From contig ONAI01000007.1 in NCBI GenBank assembly GCA_900315755.1, positions 1 through 58,600 of the forward strand: DNA of 58,600 nt, read 5' to 3'. The DNA is from an uncultured Ruminococcus sp. GTDB lineage: Bacteria; Bacillota; Clostridia; Oscillospirales; Ruminococcaceae. Below the pieces are notes generated by a model. The model worked only from the letters and a program-made list of their open reading frames with translations. It was not told the origin of the DNA and did no database searches. The translations under genes were made by a program, and so were the position numbers. Shown piece by piece: positions 24,593-32,574 of the stretch (the first letter of the stretch is position 1; the number at the start of each line of letters is the position of its first letter).

Positions 24593-26563
24593 ATGAAGAT
24601 AGGTGTAGATTATTATCCCGAACAGTGGGACAGATCATTCTGGGAACAGGATGCAGCACTAATGGCACAGACAGGTGTTAAGGTCGTAAGAATAGGAGAG
24701 TTTGCATGGTCGAAGCTTGAACCTAAAGAAGGCGTATTCGATTTTGAGTGGCTCGATAATGCAATATCGGTACTTCAGAGATTCGGAATGGAGATAGTTA
24801 TCGGAGTTCCGACGAATTGTCCTCCGTTATGGCTTTACGAATCACACCCTGAGATAGTTCAGACAGGCGCTGACGGTAAGCAGATACAGACCGGTATCCG
24901 CGGACATCGTTGTGTCAATTCGCCTGTATTCATGAACTACGCTAAACGTATAGCAACTCAGCTCATTCTGCGCTATGCGAATCATCCGTCGGTAGTTGCA
25001 TGGCAGATAGACAATGAGCTTGAAGCTTCGCAGTGCTGCTGCGATGAATGCAAGGCACGTTTCAGGAACTGGCTGCTCGATAAATACGGCAGTCTTGAAG
25101 AGATAAATGCCGCTTTCGGAACGAGTGTGTGGAGCGGAGAATACAGCAGTATCACTCAGATACAGCCGCCGAATGCCTACCCGAAGGCATGGCAGAATCC
25201 TGCACTCTGTCTCGATTGGTTCAGATTTACAAGCGAAAGCACAACTGCATTCGTGAAGGAAATAGCACTTACAATGCGGCGTGAAGCACCTAAGATCAAG
25301 CTTACCGCAAATACATCTGTCAGTGAGAATACTCCGGATCTGTATAAACTCTTCGACGAGGTCGATTTTGTATCGTTTGATAACTATCCGCCGGCAGAGA
25401 TACCGAAGGATGCGGACGAATTCTATTCACACGCATTTTTACTTGATATGATGCGTGGTGTCAAGGGTAAAAGCTTCTGGGTCATGGAGCAGCTTAGCGG
25501 ACCTACCGGAAGCTGGTCGCCTATGTCAAGAACTCCGAAGCCTGGCATGATAATGGGCTATTCGCTTCAGGCTCTTGCACACGGTGCGGATACAGTAGTA
25601 CATTTCCGCTGGAGAACAGCACGTACAGGTGCAGAGATGTACTGGCATGGACTGATAGATCACAGCAATGTTCCGGGAAGAAGATTCTTTGAGTTCGCCG
25701 AACTCTGCAAAACAGCCTCGAAACTGAGCGTAATAGATACTACCGAGCTGGTCTCAGATGTTGCGATACTGTATTCTCCCGAAAACAGATTTGCACTCAG
25801 ATTACAGCAGCAGTCAGAAGGCTTCGATTATCTTGAACAGCTGAGGTATTTCCATGCGGCATTCTCACGCTACGGTGCAAACATTGACGTTGTTTCGCCT
25901 GATTCCGACCTTTCAAACTATAAAGTCGTGATAGCACCTTCGATGTATGTTTATAAGAAGTCGTCAGCTGAGAATATCTACCGTTACGTTATAAACGGCG
26001 GAACACTTGTCATGACCAACCGCAGCGGCGTCAAGGACAGTAATAATAACTGTATTATGGAGCCGCTCCCGACTGTTTACAGGGAACTCATCGGCGCTGA
26101 GATAACTGAGTATGATCCTGTTGGCAAAAGTGAACAGACTATCACAGATTTTGCCGGAAACAAGTTCGTTTGCAGCAAGTGGTGTGATATACTGCGTGTT
26201 ACAACTGCCAAGGCGTATGCGGAATATAATGATAATTTCTATCGCTGCTGTCCTGCGGTAACTATGAACAGATATTGCAGCGGAGTTGTTTACTATGTTG
26301 GTACTATATGCAAAATGGATTTCTACGAAAGCTTTGCAGGAAATATAATGCGTCAGACCGGTATGCCGCGTCTGAAAGGACTTCCTAAGGGAGTGGAGGT
26401 AACAACCCGTACTAACGGTCTTGATGATTACATTTTCTTTTTCAATAACTCTGATGAGAATGCTACTATCACTCTTCCTAAGCCGATGTACAGCATTATC
26501 GACTCGACAGGCAAGGATAAACTTGAACTCAAGCCGTTTGAAATGGAAATCGTAAGGAAGTGA
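24593..26563 (+). CDS. GH42 beta-galactosidase
   Basis: 656 residues, standard length for family GH42, no signal peptide, so cytoplasmic. The N-terminal TIM barrel begins IGVDYYPEQWDRSFWEQD. The catalytic acid/base is Glu142 in QIDNELEAS and the nucleophile is Glu299 in FWVMEQLSG. A Cys cluster (CCCDEC, ~148-153) matches the structural zinc site of GH42 enzymes. The trimerisation domain and a C-terminal beta domain follow. It should cleave beta-galactosides imported as oligosaccharides. It may cooperate with a sugar ABC importer such as the one at 5438, though nothing in the sequence links them. No GH42-specific promoter is seen; it lies 17 bases after the phosphatase gene. Confidence 0.94.
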   Translation: MKIGVDYYPEQWDRSFWEQDAALMAQTGVKVVRIGEFAWSKLEPKEGVFDFEWLDNAISVLQRFGMEIVIGVPTNCPPLWLYESHPEIVQTGADGKQIQTGIRGHRCVNSPVFMNYAKRIATQLILRYANHPSVVAWQIDNELEASQCCCDECKARFRNWLLDKYGSLEEINAAFGTSVWSGEYSSITQIQPPNAYPKAWQNPALCLDWFRFTSESTTAFVKEIALTMRREAPKIKLTANTSVSENTPDLYKLFDEVDFVSFDNYPPAEIPKDADEFYSHAFLLDMMRGVKGKSFWVMEQLSGPTGSWSPMSRTPKPGMIMGYSLQALAHGADTVVHFRWRTARTGAEMYWHGLIDHSNVPGRRFFEFAELCKTASKLSVIDTTELVSDVAILYSPENRFALRLQQQSEGFDYLEQLRYFHAAFSRYGANIDVVSPDSDLSNYKVVIAPSMYVYKKSSAENIYRYVINGGTLVMTNRSGVKDSNNNCIMEPLPTVYRELIGAEITEYDPVGKSEQTITDFAGNKFVCSKWCDILRVTTAKAYAEYNDNFYRCCPAVTMNRYCSGVVYYVGTICKMDFYESFAGNIMRQTGMPRLKGLPKGVEVTTRTNGLDDYIFFFNNSDENATITLPKPMYSIIDSTGKDKLELKPFEMEIVRK

Positions 26564-26567
26564 CGAG

Positions 26568-27008
26568 ATGAAGATAGTTTTGCAGAGAGTCACCTCAGCG
26601 AGTGTACGTGTAGACGGTGAATTATGCGGAGCGATAGACACCGGGTATCTTCTGCTTTTCGGAGCAGGTCACGGTGACAATGAGGAATACTGCCGCCGTC
26701 TTGCTGACAAGATACTGAATCTCAGGATATTTTCAGACGAAAACGGAAAGATCAATCTTTCGCTTACAGATGTCGGAGGTTCACTGCTTGTAGTACCTCA
26801 GTTCACGCTTTATGCGGATTGCCGTAAGGGAAATCGTCCGAATTTCATACAGGCTGCTAAGCCTGAGGAAGCGGAAAAGCTTTATGAATACTTTGTTGAG
26901 TACTGCCGCAGCAAGGGGTTCAGGACAGAAACAGGCAAATTCGGTGCGGACATGAAAGTCGAGATACACAACGATGGTCCGTTCACACTTGTACTTGAAC
27001 AGGAATAA
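26568..27008 (+). CDS. dtd: D-aminoacyl-tRNA deacylase
   Basis: 146 residues, standard length. The N-terminal MKIVLQRVTSASVRVDGE, the central LLVVPQFTLYADCRKGNRP and the C-terminal VEIHNDGPFTLVLE (GP motif) are diagnostic. It hydrolyses D-amino acids (and glycine on tRNA-Ala) from tRNA. The alanyl-tRNA synthetase gene follows one gene later, which is a sensible though possibly accidental partnership. Confidence 0.96.
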   Translation: MKIVLQRVTSASVRVDGELCGAIDTGYLLLFGAGHGDNEEYCRRLADKILNLRIFSDENGKINLSLTDVGGSLLVVPQFTLYADCRKGNRPNFIQAAKPEEAEKLYEYFVEYCRSKGFRTETGKFGADMKVEIHNDGPFTLVLEQE

Positions 27009-27013
27009 TTCAG

Positions 27014-27040
27014 CCTCCGGAGCAGATACTACTCCGGAGG
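27014..27040 (+). promoter_or_regulatory. Hairpin burying the PBP ribosome binding site
   Basis: A perfect nine-pair stem, CCTCCGGAG (27014-27022) / CTCCGGAGG (27032-27040), loop nine bases. Its right arm is the Shine-Dalgarno of the TTG-started gene at 27049. The TGATTCTTTT after it is a poor T tract, so it may be a weak terminator for dtd, a translation brake for the PBP gene, or both. Confidence 0.7.
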
Positions 27041-27048
27041 TGATTCTT

Positions 27049-28647
27049 TTGATACGTAAACGCGGCGAACACGGAATAGTGATACTCACGGCGATGTTTT
27101 TTGTCTTTTTTACAGTTCTGATATTACATTATTTTTCGATAGCATTTGAGCAGAAATACGTAAGTGCAGCTGACGAGCGTTCAGAGCTGAAAATATGCGC
27201 CGCTGAGACGAATGGTACTATCTTTGACCGCAATCTCAGACCGCTGAACAATTCTCAGAGAATATATCAGGCAGTGATAGTTCCGAAGTCTGCTGATAAG
27301 GATGTATACATTGATTATGCCCTCGACAAGGAGAAATTTTCCGCAGACTTTGATAATGGTGAGCCGTTTGTATTCAGCTGCGCTGAGGATACTCCTGAGA
27401 GCGATGCGGTCACTGTATTCAGCGTACCTCAGAGGTATTCCGAAAATCAGCTTGCACAGCATATAATAGGCTATACTTCTGATGGTAAAGGTGTGTCCGG
27501 GGTAGAGGAAGCTTACAGCAGTATTCTTCACAGCGCAGGCAGTGAGAATAGCGTTTCGTACTCGATAGATGGTTTCGGGCGTGTGCTTATGGGTGACGGT
27601 AAGAACGTAGTAAACAGCAAGGCGGATGAGGCTGGGGTAGTTACTGCCATTGACAGCGATGTTCAGCGTATATGCGAGAAATACGGAAAAAGCTGTGGCA
27701 GAGGAGCGATAGTCATAGCGGAAATAGAAACCGGTGATATACTTGGAATGGCAAGCTTTCCCGATTATTCGGCAGATGATCTTGAAAGTGCGATAAAGGA
27801 CGAGAGAAGTCCGCTGATAAACCGATGTCTGTGTTCTTACAGCGTCGGCTCAATATTCAAGCTTGTCACAGCCTGCGAGGCTATTGAAGAGGGTAAGAGC
27901 TACTACGACTATGAGTGCAAAGGATGTATAAATGTTGACGGTCAGCGGTTCAACTGTCATCAGCTTGCCGGACATGGAGCGCAGAGTATGTCCAAGGCAA
28001 TGACGAATTCATGCAATACGTATTTCATAAGTCTAAGCCGCGAGCTTGATGTGAAGTCGTTCAGAGAAAAGGCTTACGAACTCGGTTTCGGAAAAGAGAC
28101 CTATCTATGCGAAAGCATGATAGGTTCAGCAGGAGTTCTGCCGACCGCAAGACAGCTTGACATACCTGCGGAAATGGCAAATTTTTCATTCGGACAAGGC
28201 AAGCTAACTGCGACACCTCTCCAGATAACGCAGCTTATCAGTGCGATCGCCGGAGGGGGACAGATGCCGGTGCTGCGCCTTATAAAGGGCATCACAATAG
28301 ACGGTAAAACTATCGCAAATGAGAAAACTCCTCAGCTGAGCAGAGTATTTGAAAAGCATACAGCTGAACAGCTGCGTCAGATGATGATCTCAGCTATAAG
28401 AGACAACAAGGAATCCAATGCTCGCTCAGATATAGTATCAGTAGGTGCTAAGACCTCAACTGCTCAGACCGGACGCTTTGGTGAAGACGGTGAGGAGCTG
28501 TGTCACGCATGGATAAGCGGATTCTTTCCGGCTGATTCGCCAAAGTACGCCCTGACTGTACTTGTTGAGGATGGCGGATATGGAAATAAGTCTGCTGCAC
28601 CGATATTCATAAAGATAGCCGAGGAAGTAACAAAGCTTAAAAGATAG
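27049..28647 (+). CDS. Penicillin-binding protein (transpeptidase)
   Basis: 532 residues from a TTG start at 27049, chosen because GGAGG sits eight bases before it; an ATG at 26974 would overlap dtd and lacks a ribosome site. One N-terminal membrane helix (IVILTAMFFVFFTVLILHYF) is followed by a class B PBP layout. The catalytic SxxK is in VGSIFKLV, SxN in NSCNTYF, and the KTG-like box in AKTSTAQTG. It cross-links peptidoglycan; the close relatives are PbpA/SpoVD-type enzymes, but no PASTA domains are present. With recN and spoIIIA nearby a sporulation role is possible but unproven. Confidence 0.88.
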   Translation: MIRKRGEHGIVILTAMFFVFFTVLILHYFSIAFEQKYVSAADERSELKICAAETNGTIFDRNLRPLNNSQRIYQAVIVPKSADKDVYIDYALDKEKFSADFDNGEPFVFSCAEDTPESDAVTVFSVPQRYSENQLAQHIIGYTSDGKGVSGVEEAYSSILHSAGSENSVSYSIDGFGRVLMGDGKNVVNSKADEAGVVTAIDSDVQRICEKYGKSCGRGAIVIAEIETGDILGMASFPDYSADDLESAIKDERSPLINRCLCSYSVGSIFKLVTACEAIEEGKSYYDYECKGCINVDGQRFNCHQLAGHGAQSMSKAMTNSCNTYFISLSRELDVKSFREKAYELGFGKETYLCESMIGSAGVLPTARQLDIPAEMANFSFGQGKLTATPLQITQLISAIAGGGQMPVLRLIKGITIDGKTIANEKTPQLSRVFEKHTAEQLRQMMISAIRDNKESNARSDIVSVGAKTSTAQTGRFGEDGEELCHAWISGFFPADSPKYALTVLVEDGGYGNKSAAPIFIKIAEEVTKLKR

Positions 28648-28666
28648 ACTTTTTTTCTCAAAACCA

Positions 28667-28695
28667 TTGACAATTCTGCGATGCTGCGTTATAAT
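28667..28695 (+). promoter_or_regulatory. Consensus sigma-A promoter of alaS
   Basis: TTGACA (28667-28672), 17-base spacer, TATAAT (28690-28695), both perfect hexamers. Start predicted near 28702, at the beginning of the T-box leader. Confidence 0.92.
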
Positions 28696-28701
28696 ATAAT
28701 G

Positions 28702-28918
28702 GTATGGCAGTGAAGGGACTGACTGTCCGGAAGACGTTTCAGAGAGAAAGCGGCTGGTGAAAGCTTTTGCGTCGGGGATAGGTGCTTACCCTGAGCCACT
28801 GTGAGAAATCGCAGCGTATATCTGCGTTAAAGATGCTGAGGAAAGAACTGCGGTTCTTTTGAATTAGGGTGGTACCACGAGAGCCTTCGTCCCTTTTGGC
28901 GGCGGGGCTTTTTGTATT
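28702..28918 (+). promoter_or_regulatory. T-box riboswitch leader of alaS
   Basis: The leader has the AGAGAG(AAAG) stretch of Stem I (28741 on), the GGTGAAAGC-type apical region, and the invariant T-box AGGGTGGTACCACG at 28866-28879 that pairs with the NCCA end of uncharged tRNA. A GC-rich terminator (about 28881-28912, ending in a T run) is the alternative fold. A GCT alanine codon at 28784-28786 (in GGTGCTTACC) is the best specifier candidate, though the following base is not the usual A. Uncharged tRNA-Ala should switch on alaS. Confidence 0.93.
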
Positions 28919-28952
28919 ACTTAGTATTATTTTTATTAAAGGAGATATATTT

Positions 28953-31583
28953 ATGCAGTGGACAGGTCTTAACGATCTACGTGAAAAATATCTTTCGTTC
29001 TTCGAGAGCAAGGATCATACGAGAATGGCAAGCGCTTCTCTGGTGCCTCAGGGTGACAAGAGCCTGCTTCTCATCAATTCGGGAATGGCTCCTCTCAAGA
29101 AGTTCTTCCTCGGACAGGCTACTCCTCCAAACAAGAGAGTGACTACCTGCCAGAAATGTATCAGAACTCCCGACATTGAGAGCGTAGGAAAGACAGCACG
29201 TCACGGTACATATTTTGAAATGCTCGGAAACTTTTCTTTCGGCGATTACTTCAAAACAGAGGCTATCGAGTGGGCATGGGAGTTCCTTACAAAGACGCTT
29301 GCTATCCCTGCTGAGAAACTCTGGATCACCATTTTTGAGAGCGACGATGAGGCTGAGCAGATCTGGGAAAACAAGATCGGTATCCCTCACGACAGGATAA
29401 TCCGCCTCGGTAAAAAGGATAACTTCTGGGAACACGGCTCAGGTCCGTGCGGTCCATGCTCTGAGATACACTTTGATCGCGGTGAGGCTTACGGTCCTTT
29501 CGAGAGCTTCGAGCAGGCAAGCGACTGCGATCGTGTCATCGAAATATGGAACCTCGTATTCAGCCAGTTCGACAGTGACGGTGAAGGTCACTACGCTGAA
29601 ATGAAGAACAAGAACATCGACACAGGTATGGGACTTGAGCGTCTTGCCTGTGTAATGCAGGGCGTTGACAACATCTTCGAGGTCGATACCGTTCAGAATA
29701 TAATGAAGCACATTTCGTCTATCGCAGGCGTTGAGTATAAGAAGGACGCTAAGACTGACGTTTCTCTCCGTGTTATCACTGACCACATCAGAAGTACAAC
29801 TTTCATGGTAGGTGACGGTATTCTTCCTTCAAATGAAGGACGCGGATATGTTCTCCGCCGTCTCCTGAGAAGAGCTGCACGTCACGGCAGACTTTTAGGC
29901 ATCACACGTCCGTTCCTCTGCGAGGTATGTGATACAGTTATCAACGAGAACGAGGGAGCTTACCCTGAACTCGCTGAAAAGCGCGATTACATCAAGAAGA
30001 TAATCGGCGTTGAGGAAGAAGCCTTTGCAAAGACTATCGACAAGGGTACAGAGCTTCTCAACAGCTATACAGATGCACTCAGAGCTGAGGGCAAAAAGAC
30101 CCTCTCAGGCGATGATGCATTCAGACTTTCCGATACATACGGCTTCCCGATAGATCTTACAGAAGAGATATGCGAGGAGAAGGGATTCACTGTTGACCGT
30201 GACCGCTTCACTGAGCTTGCTAAGGAACAGAGAGCAAGAGCTAAGGCTGACCACGCTGCAAAGGCTGGTTCATCGTGGGCTGACAACAGCATCAAGGTAG
30301 ACGCTCCGCCGACAGTATTCACAGGCTATACAAGCATGAGTGAGAGCAGTGCAGTTGTACTTGCTGTCTACAAGGACGGCGTTGCAGTCAAGAGCGCTCT
30401 TGAAGGCGATGACGTTGTTATCGTTCTTGACAGGACGCCTTTCTATGCCGAGAGCGGCGGACAGGTCGGCGATAACGGTACTATCTTCTCAAATGCGAAT
30501 ATAGCAGCGATTTCCGATACTATCAAATCTGACGGACATTTTCTCCACATTGCTTCTATCGAGCAGGGCTGCATCAGCGAGGGAGATACTGTAACAGCTA
30601 TGGTAAACAGTGAGCGCAGAATGTCCATTATGCGTAACCATACATCTGCACATCTTCTTCAGAATGCACTCCGCAAGGTGCTCGGCGATCACGTACATCA
30701 GGCTGGTCAGCTTGTAAATGAGAGGGCCTGCCGTTTCGACTTCAACCACTTCAGTGCTATGACCGAGGATGAGATCGCAGACGTTGAAAACATCGTAAAC
30801 GCTTCTATTATGGCAGCTATCCCTGTAACAATGGAAGAAATGCCTATCGAGGAGGCTAAGAAGCTCGGCGCTATGGCACTTTTCGGTGAGAAGTACGGCG
30901 ATACAGTAAGAGTTGTAACAGCCGGTGATTCGATCGAATTCTGCGGCGGTACTCATGTATCAAACGCTTCACAGATCGGACTTTTCAAGATAGTTTCCGA
31001 AAGCTCGGTAGCAGCCGGTGTTAGACGTATCGAGGCTGTAACAGGTCTCGGAGTAATGGAGCTCCTCAACGGCTACAAGAATACTATCGCAAAGGCTGCA
31101 AAGGCAATAAAGCTTGCAAATCTCAGCGAACTTCCTGAGAAGTGTGCAGCAATGACTGCTGAACTCAAGGAAAAGGATAAGAAGCTTGAAAGTCTCACAC
31201 AGCAGATGGCTAATGCCAAGACAGCCGCTCTCTTCGACAATGCAAAAGAGGTCGCAGGCGTTAAGATAGTTTCCGCACGTATGGACGGTTCAACTCCGGA
31301 CGCTCTCAGAAAGCTCGGCGACAGCGTAAAGGACAAGAACGAAGCTATCATAGCACTCTTTGCAGGCACTGTCGGTGAAAAGGGTACATTCTACTGCGTA
31401 TGCACAAAGGAGGCTGTTTCAGCCGGTGCCAATGCAGGTAAAATTGTACGTGAGATCGCAGCTGTTACCGGCGGCAAGGGCGGCGGTAAGCCGGACGGCG
31501 CTATGGCTGGTGCAGGTGATATAACAAAGATAGACGAGGCTCTTTCCAAGCTCGAGAGCATAGTGTCCGAACTCGTTAAATAA
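28953..31583 (+). CDS. alaS: Alanyl-tRNA synthetase
   Basis: 876 residues, standard full length. The start at 28953 (MQWTGLNDLREKYLSFFESK) follows AAGGAGATAT and is downstream of the T-box terminator; an in-frame ATG at 28869 lies inside the T-box. The class II catalytic core has FEMLGNFSFGDYFK and GMGLERLACVMQG. The editing domain carries HTSAHLLQNAL and CGGTHVSN, and the C-Ala domain has the Gly-rich GGKGGGKPDGAMAGA. It charges tRNA-Ala. Codon use is biased as in highly expressed genes. Confidence 0.97.
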   Translation: MQWTGLNDLREKYLSFFESKDHTRMASASLVPQGDKSLLLINSGMAPLKKFFLGQATPPNKRVTTCQKCIRTPDIESVGKTARHGTYFEMLGNFSFGDYFKTEAIEWAWEFLTKTLAIPAEKLWITIFESDDEAEQIWENKIGIPHDRIIRLGKKDNFWEHGSGPCGPCSEIHFDRGEAYGPFESFEQASDCDRVIEIWNLVFSQFDSDGEGHYAEMKNKNIDTGMGLERLACVMQGVDNIFEVDTVQNIMKHISSIAGVEYKKDAKTDVSLRVITDHIRSTTFMVGDGILPSNEGRGYVLRRLLRRAARHGRLLGITRPFLCEVCDTVINENEGAYPELAEKRDYIKKIIGVEEEAFAKTIDKGTELLNSYTDALRAEGKKTLSGDDAFRLSDTYGFPIDLTEEICEEKGFTVDRDRFTELAKEQRARAKADHAAKAGSSWADNSIKVDAPPTVFTGYTSMSESSAVVLAVYKDGVAVKSALEGDDVVIVLDRTPFYAESGGQVGDNGTIFSNANIAAISDTIKSDGHFLHIASIEQGCISEGDTVTAMVNSERRMSIMRNHTSAHLLQNALRKVLGDHVHQAGQLVNERACRFDFNHFSAMTEDEIADVENIVNASIMAAIPVTMEEMPIEEAKKLGAMALFGEKYGDTVRVVTAGDSIEFCGGTHVSNASQIGLFKIVSESSVAAGVRRIEAVTGLGVMELLNGYKNTIAKAAKAIKLANLSELPEKCAAMTAELKEKDKKLESLTQQMANAKTAALFDNAKEVAGVKIVSARMDGSTPDALRKLGDSVKDKNEAIIALFAGTVGEKGTFYCVCTKEAVSAGANAGKIVREIAAVTGGKGGGKPDGAMAGAGDITKIDEALSKLESIVSELVK

Positions 31584-31656
31584 GCCTGAGTAAATTCGGA
31601 ATTAATTCAGTAATTCCTGATTATAAAAACGTTATTATTTGTAAAGGAGTATTATT

Positions 31657-32010
31657 ATGGATTGCTTATTCTGTAAGATCATTGACGGAGACATCCCAAG
31701 CACAAAGGTTTATGAGGACGATTTCGTATTCGCATTCAAGGACATTGCTCCTATCGCACCGTTCCACTGCCTTATCATCCCGAAGGTTCATATCAGCGGT
31801 GCAGACCAGATAACCTCTGAGAATTCTGAGGTGATCGCAAAGGTGTTCGAGGCTGCTGCAAAGATCGCAAAGCAGGAGAATATCGAGAGCTTCCGTATCA
31901 TCAACAACTGCGGTGACGATGCCGGTCAGACTGTTAAGCATATCCATTTCCATATGCTCGCAGGCGTAAAAATGGGCTGGGGACCTGAGTCGCTCGGCAA
32001 GACCAAATAA
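31657..32010 (+). CDS. HIT family nucleotide-binding hydrolase
   Basis: 117 residues of the HINT branch: N-terminal DCLFCKIIDGDIPSTKVYEDD and the histidine triad HIHFHMLAG (~96-104). HINT proteins hydrolyse adenosine phosphoramidates. A strong GTAAAGGAG site precedes the ATG. The region between alaS and this gene contains a seven-pair hairpin (GGAATTA/TAATTCC) without a T run. Confidence 0.95.
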   Translation: MDCLFCKIIDGDIPSTKVYEDDFVFAFKDIAPIAPFHCLIIPKVHISGADQITSENSEVIAKVFEAAAKIAKQENIESFRIINNCGDDAGQTVKHIHFHMLAGVKMGWGPESLGKTK

Positions 32011-32022
32011 GGAGGACGGGAT

Positions 32023-32562
32023 ATGCCACAGACCTACAAAATGACTATTGCAGGACTTGAAAGGGAACTCATCCGCTGTCCTCTCAATGATAAGATCGAC
32101 ATAGCTGCGTTCATAATGTTCTCTGACGTTGAACTGACAGTAGCTTGTGCTGAGGAGCTCCTCAAAAAATGCGGAGACTTTGATGTTATTCTTACAGCAG
32201 AATCCAAGGGAATACCTCTCGGCTACGAAATGGCAAGACAGAGCGGCAAGAACTATGTCGTTGCGAGAAAATCAGTGAAACTTTATATGACAGATCCGGT
32301 GGAGGTATCGGTCAAGTCTATAACTACTGCGAATGTACAGAAGCTTTGCCTTTCTAAGGAAAAGGCAGAAATGCTTAAAGGCAAGCGCGTCCTCATTTTG
32401 GACGATGTTATCAGCACCGGTGAATCACTCATCGCGCTTGAAAAACTGACAGAAGCAGCCGGCGGTATTATTTCCGGAAAGGCAGCTGTACTTGCTGAGG
32501 GCGATGCGGCTGACAGAAAAGATATAATTTTCCTTGAAAAGCTTCCGCTTTTCTTTAAGTAA
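32023..32562 (+). CDS. Purine phosphoribosyltransferase family protein (Apt/Xpt-like)
   Basis: 179 residues. The PRPP-binding loop is VLILDDVISTGESLIAL (~125-141), with an upstream EAKG-like TAESKGIPLGYEMARQ and the hood region RKSVKLYMTDPVEV. The fold matches adenine or xanthine phosphoribosyltransferases that salvage purine bases to nucleotides; which base is not clear. It follows the HIT gene by 12 bases. Confidence 0.86.
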   Translation: MPQTYKMTIAGLERELIRCPLNDKIDIAAFIMFSDVELTVACAEELLKKCGDFDVILTAESKGIPLGYEMARQSGKNYVVARKSVKLYMTDPVEVSVKSITTANVQKLCLSKEKAEMLKGKRVLILDDVISTGESLIALEKLTEAAGGIISGKAAVLAEGDAADRKDIIFLEKLPLFFK

Positions 32563-32574
32563 GGGATAAATAGT

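Noticed and set aside
31600-31620. Terminator after alaS
   Set aside because: A seven-pair hairpin (GGAATTA/TAATTCC) is present but no T run follows, so termination is not supported.
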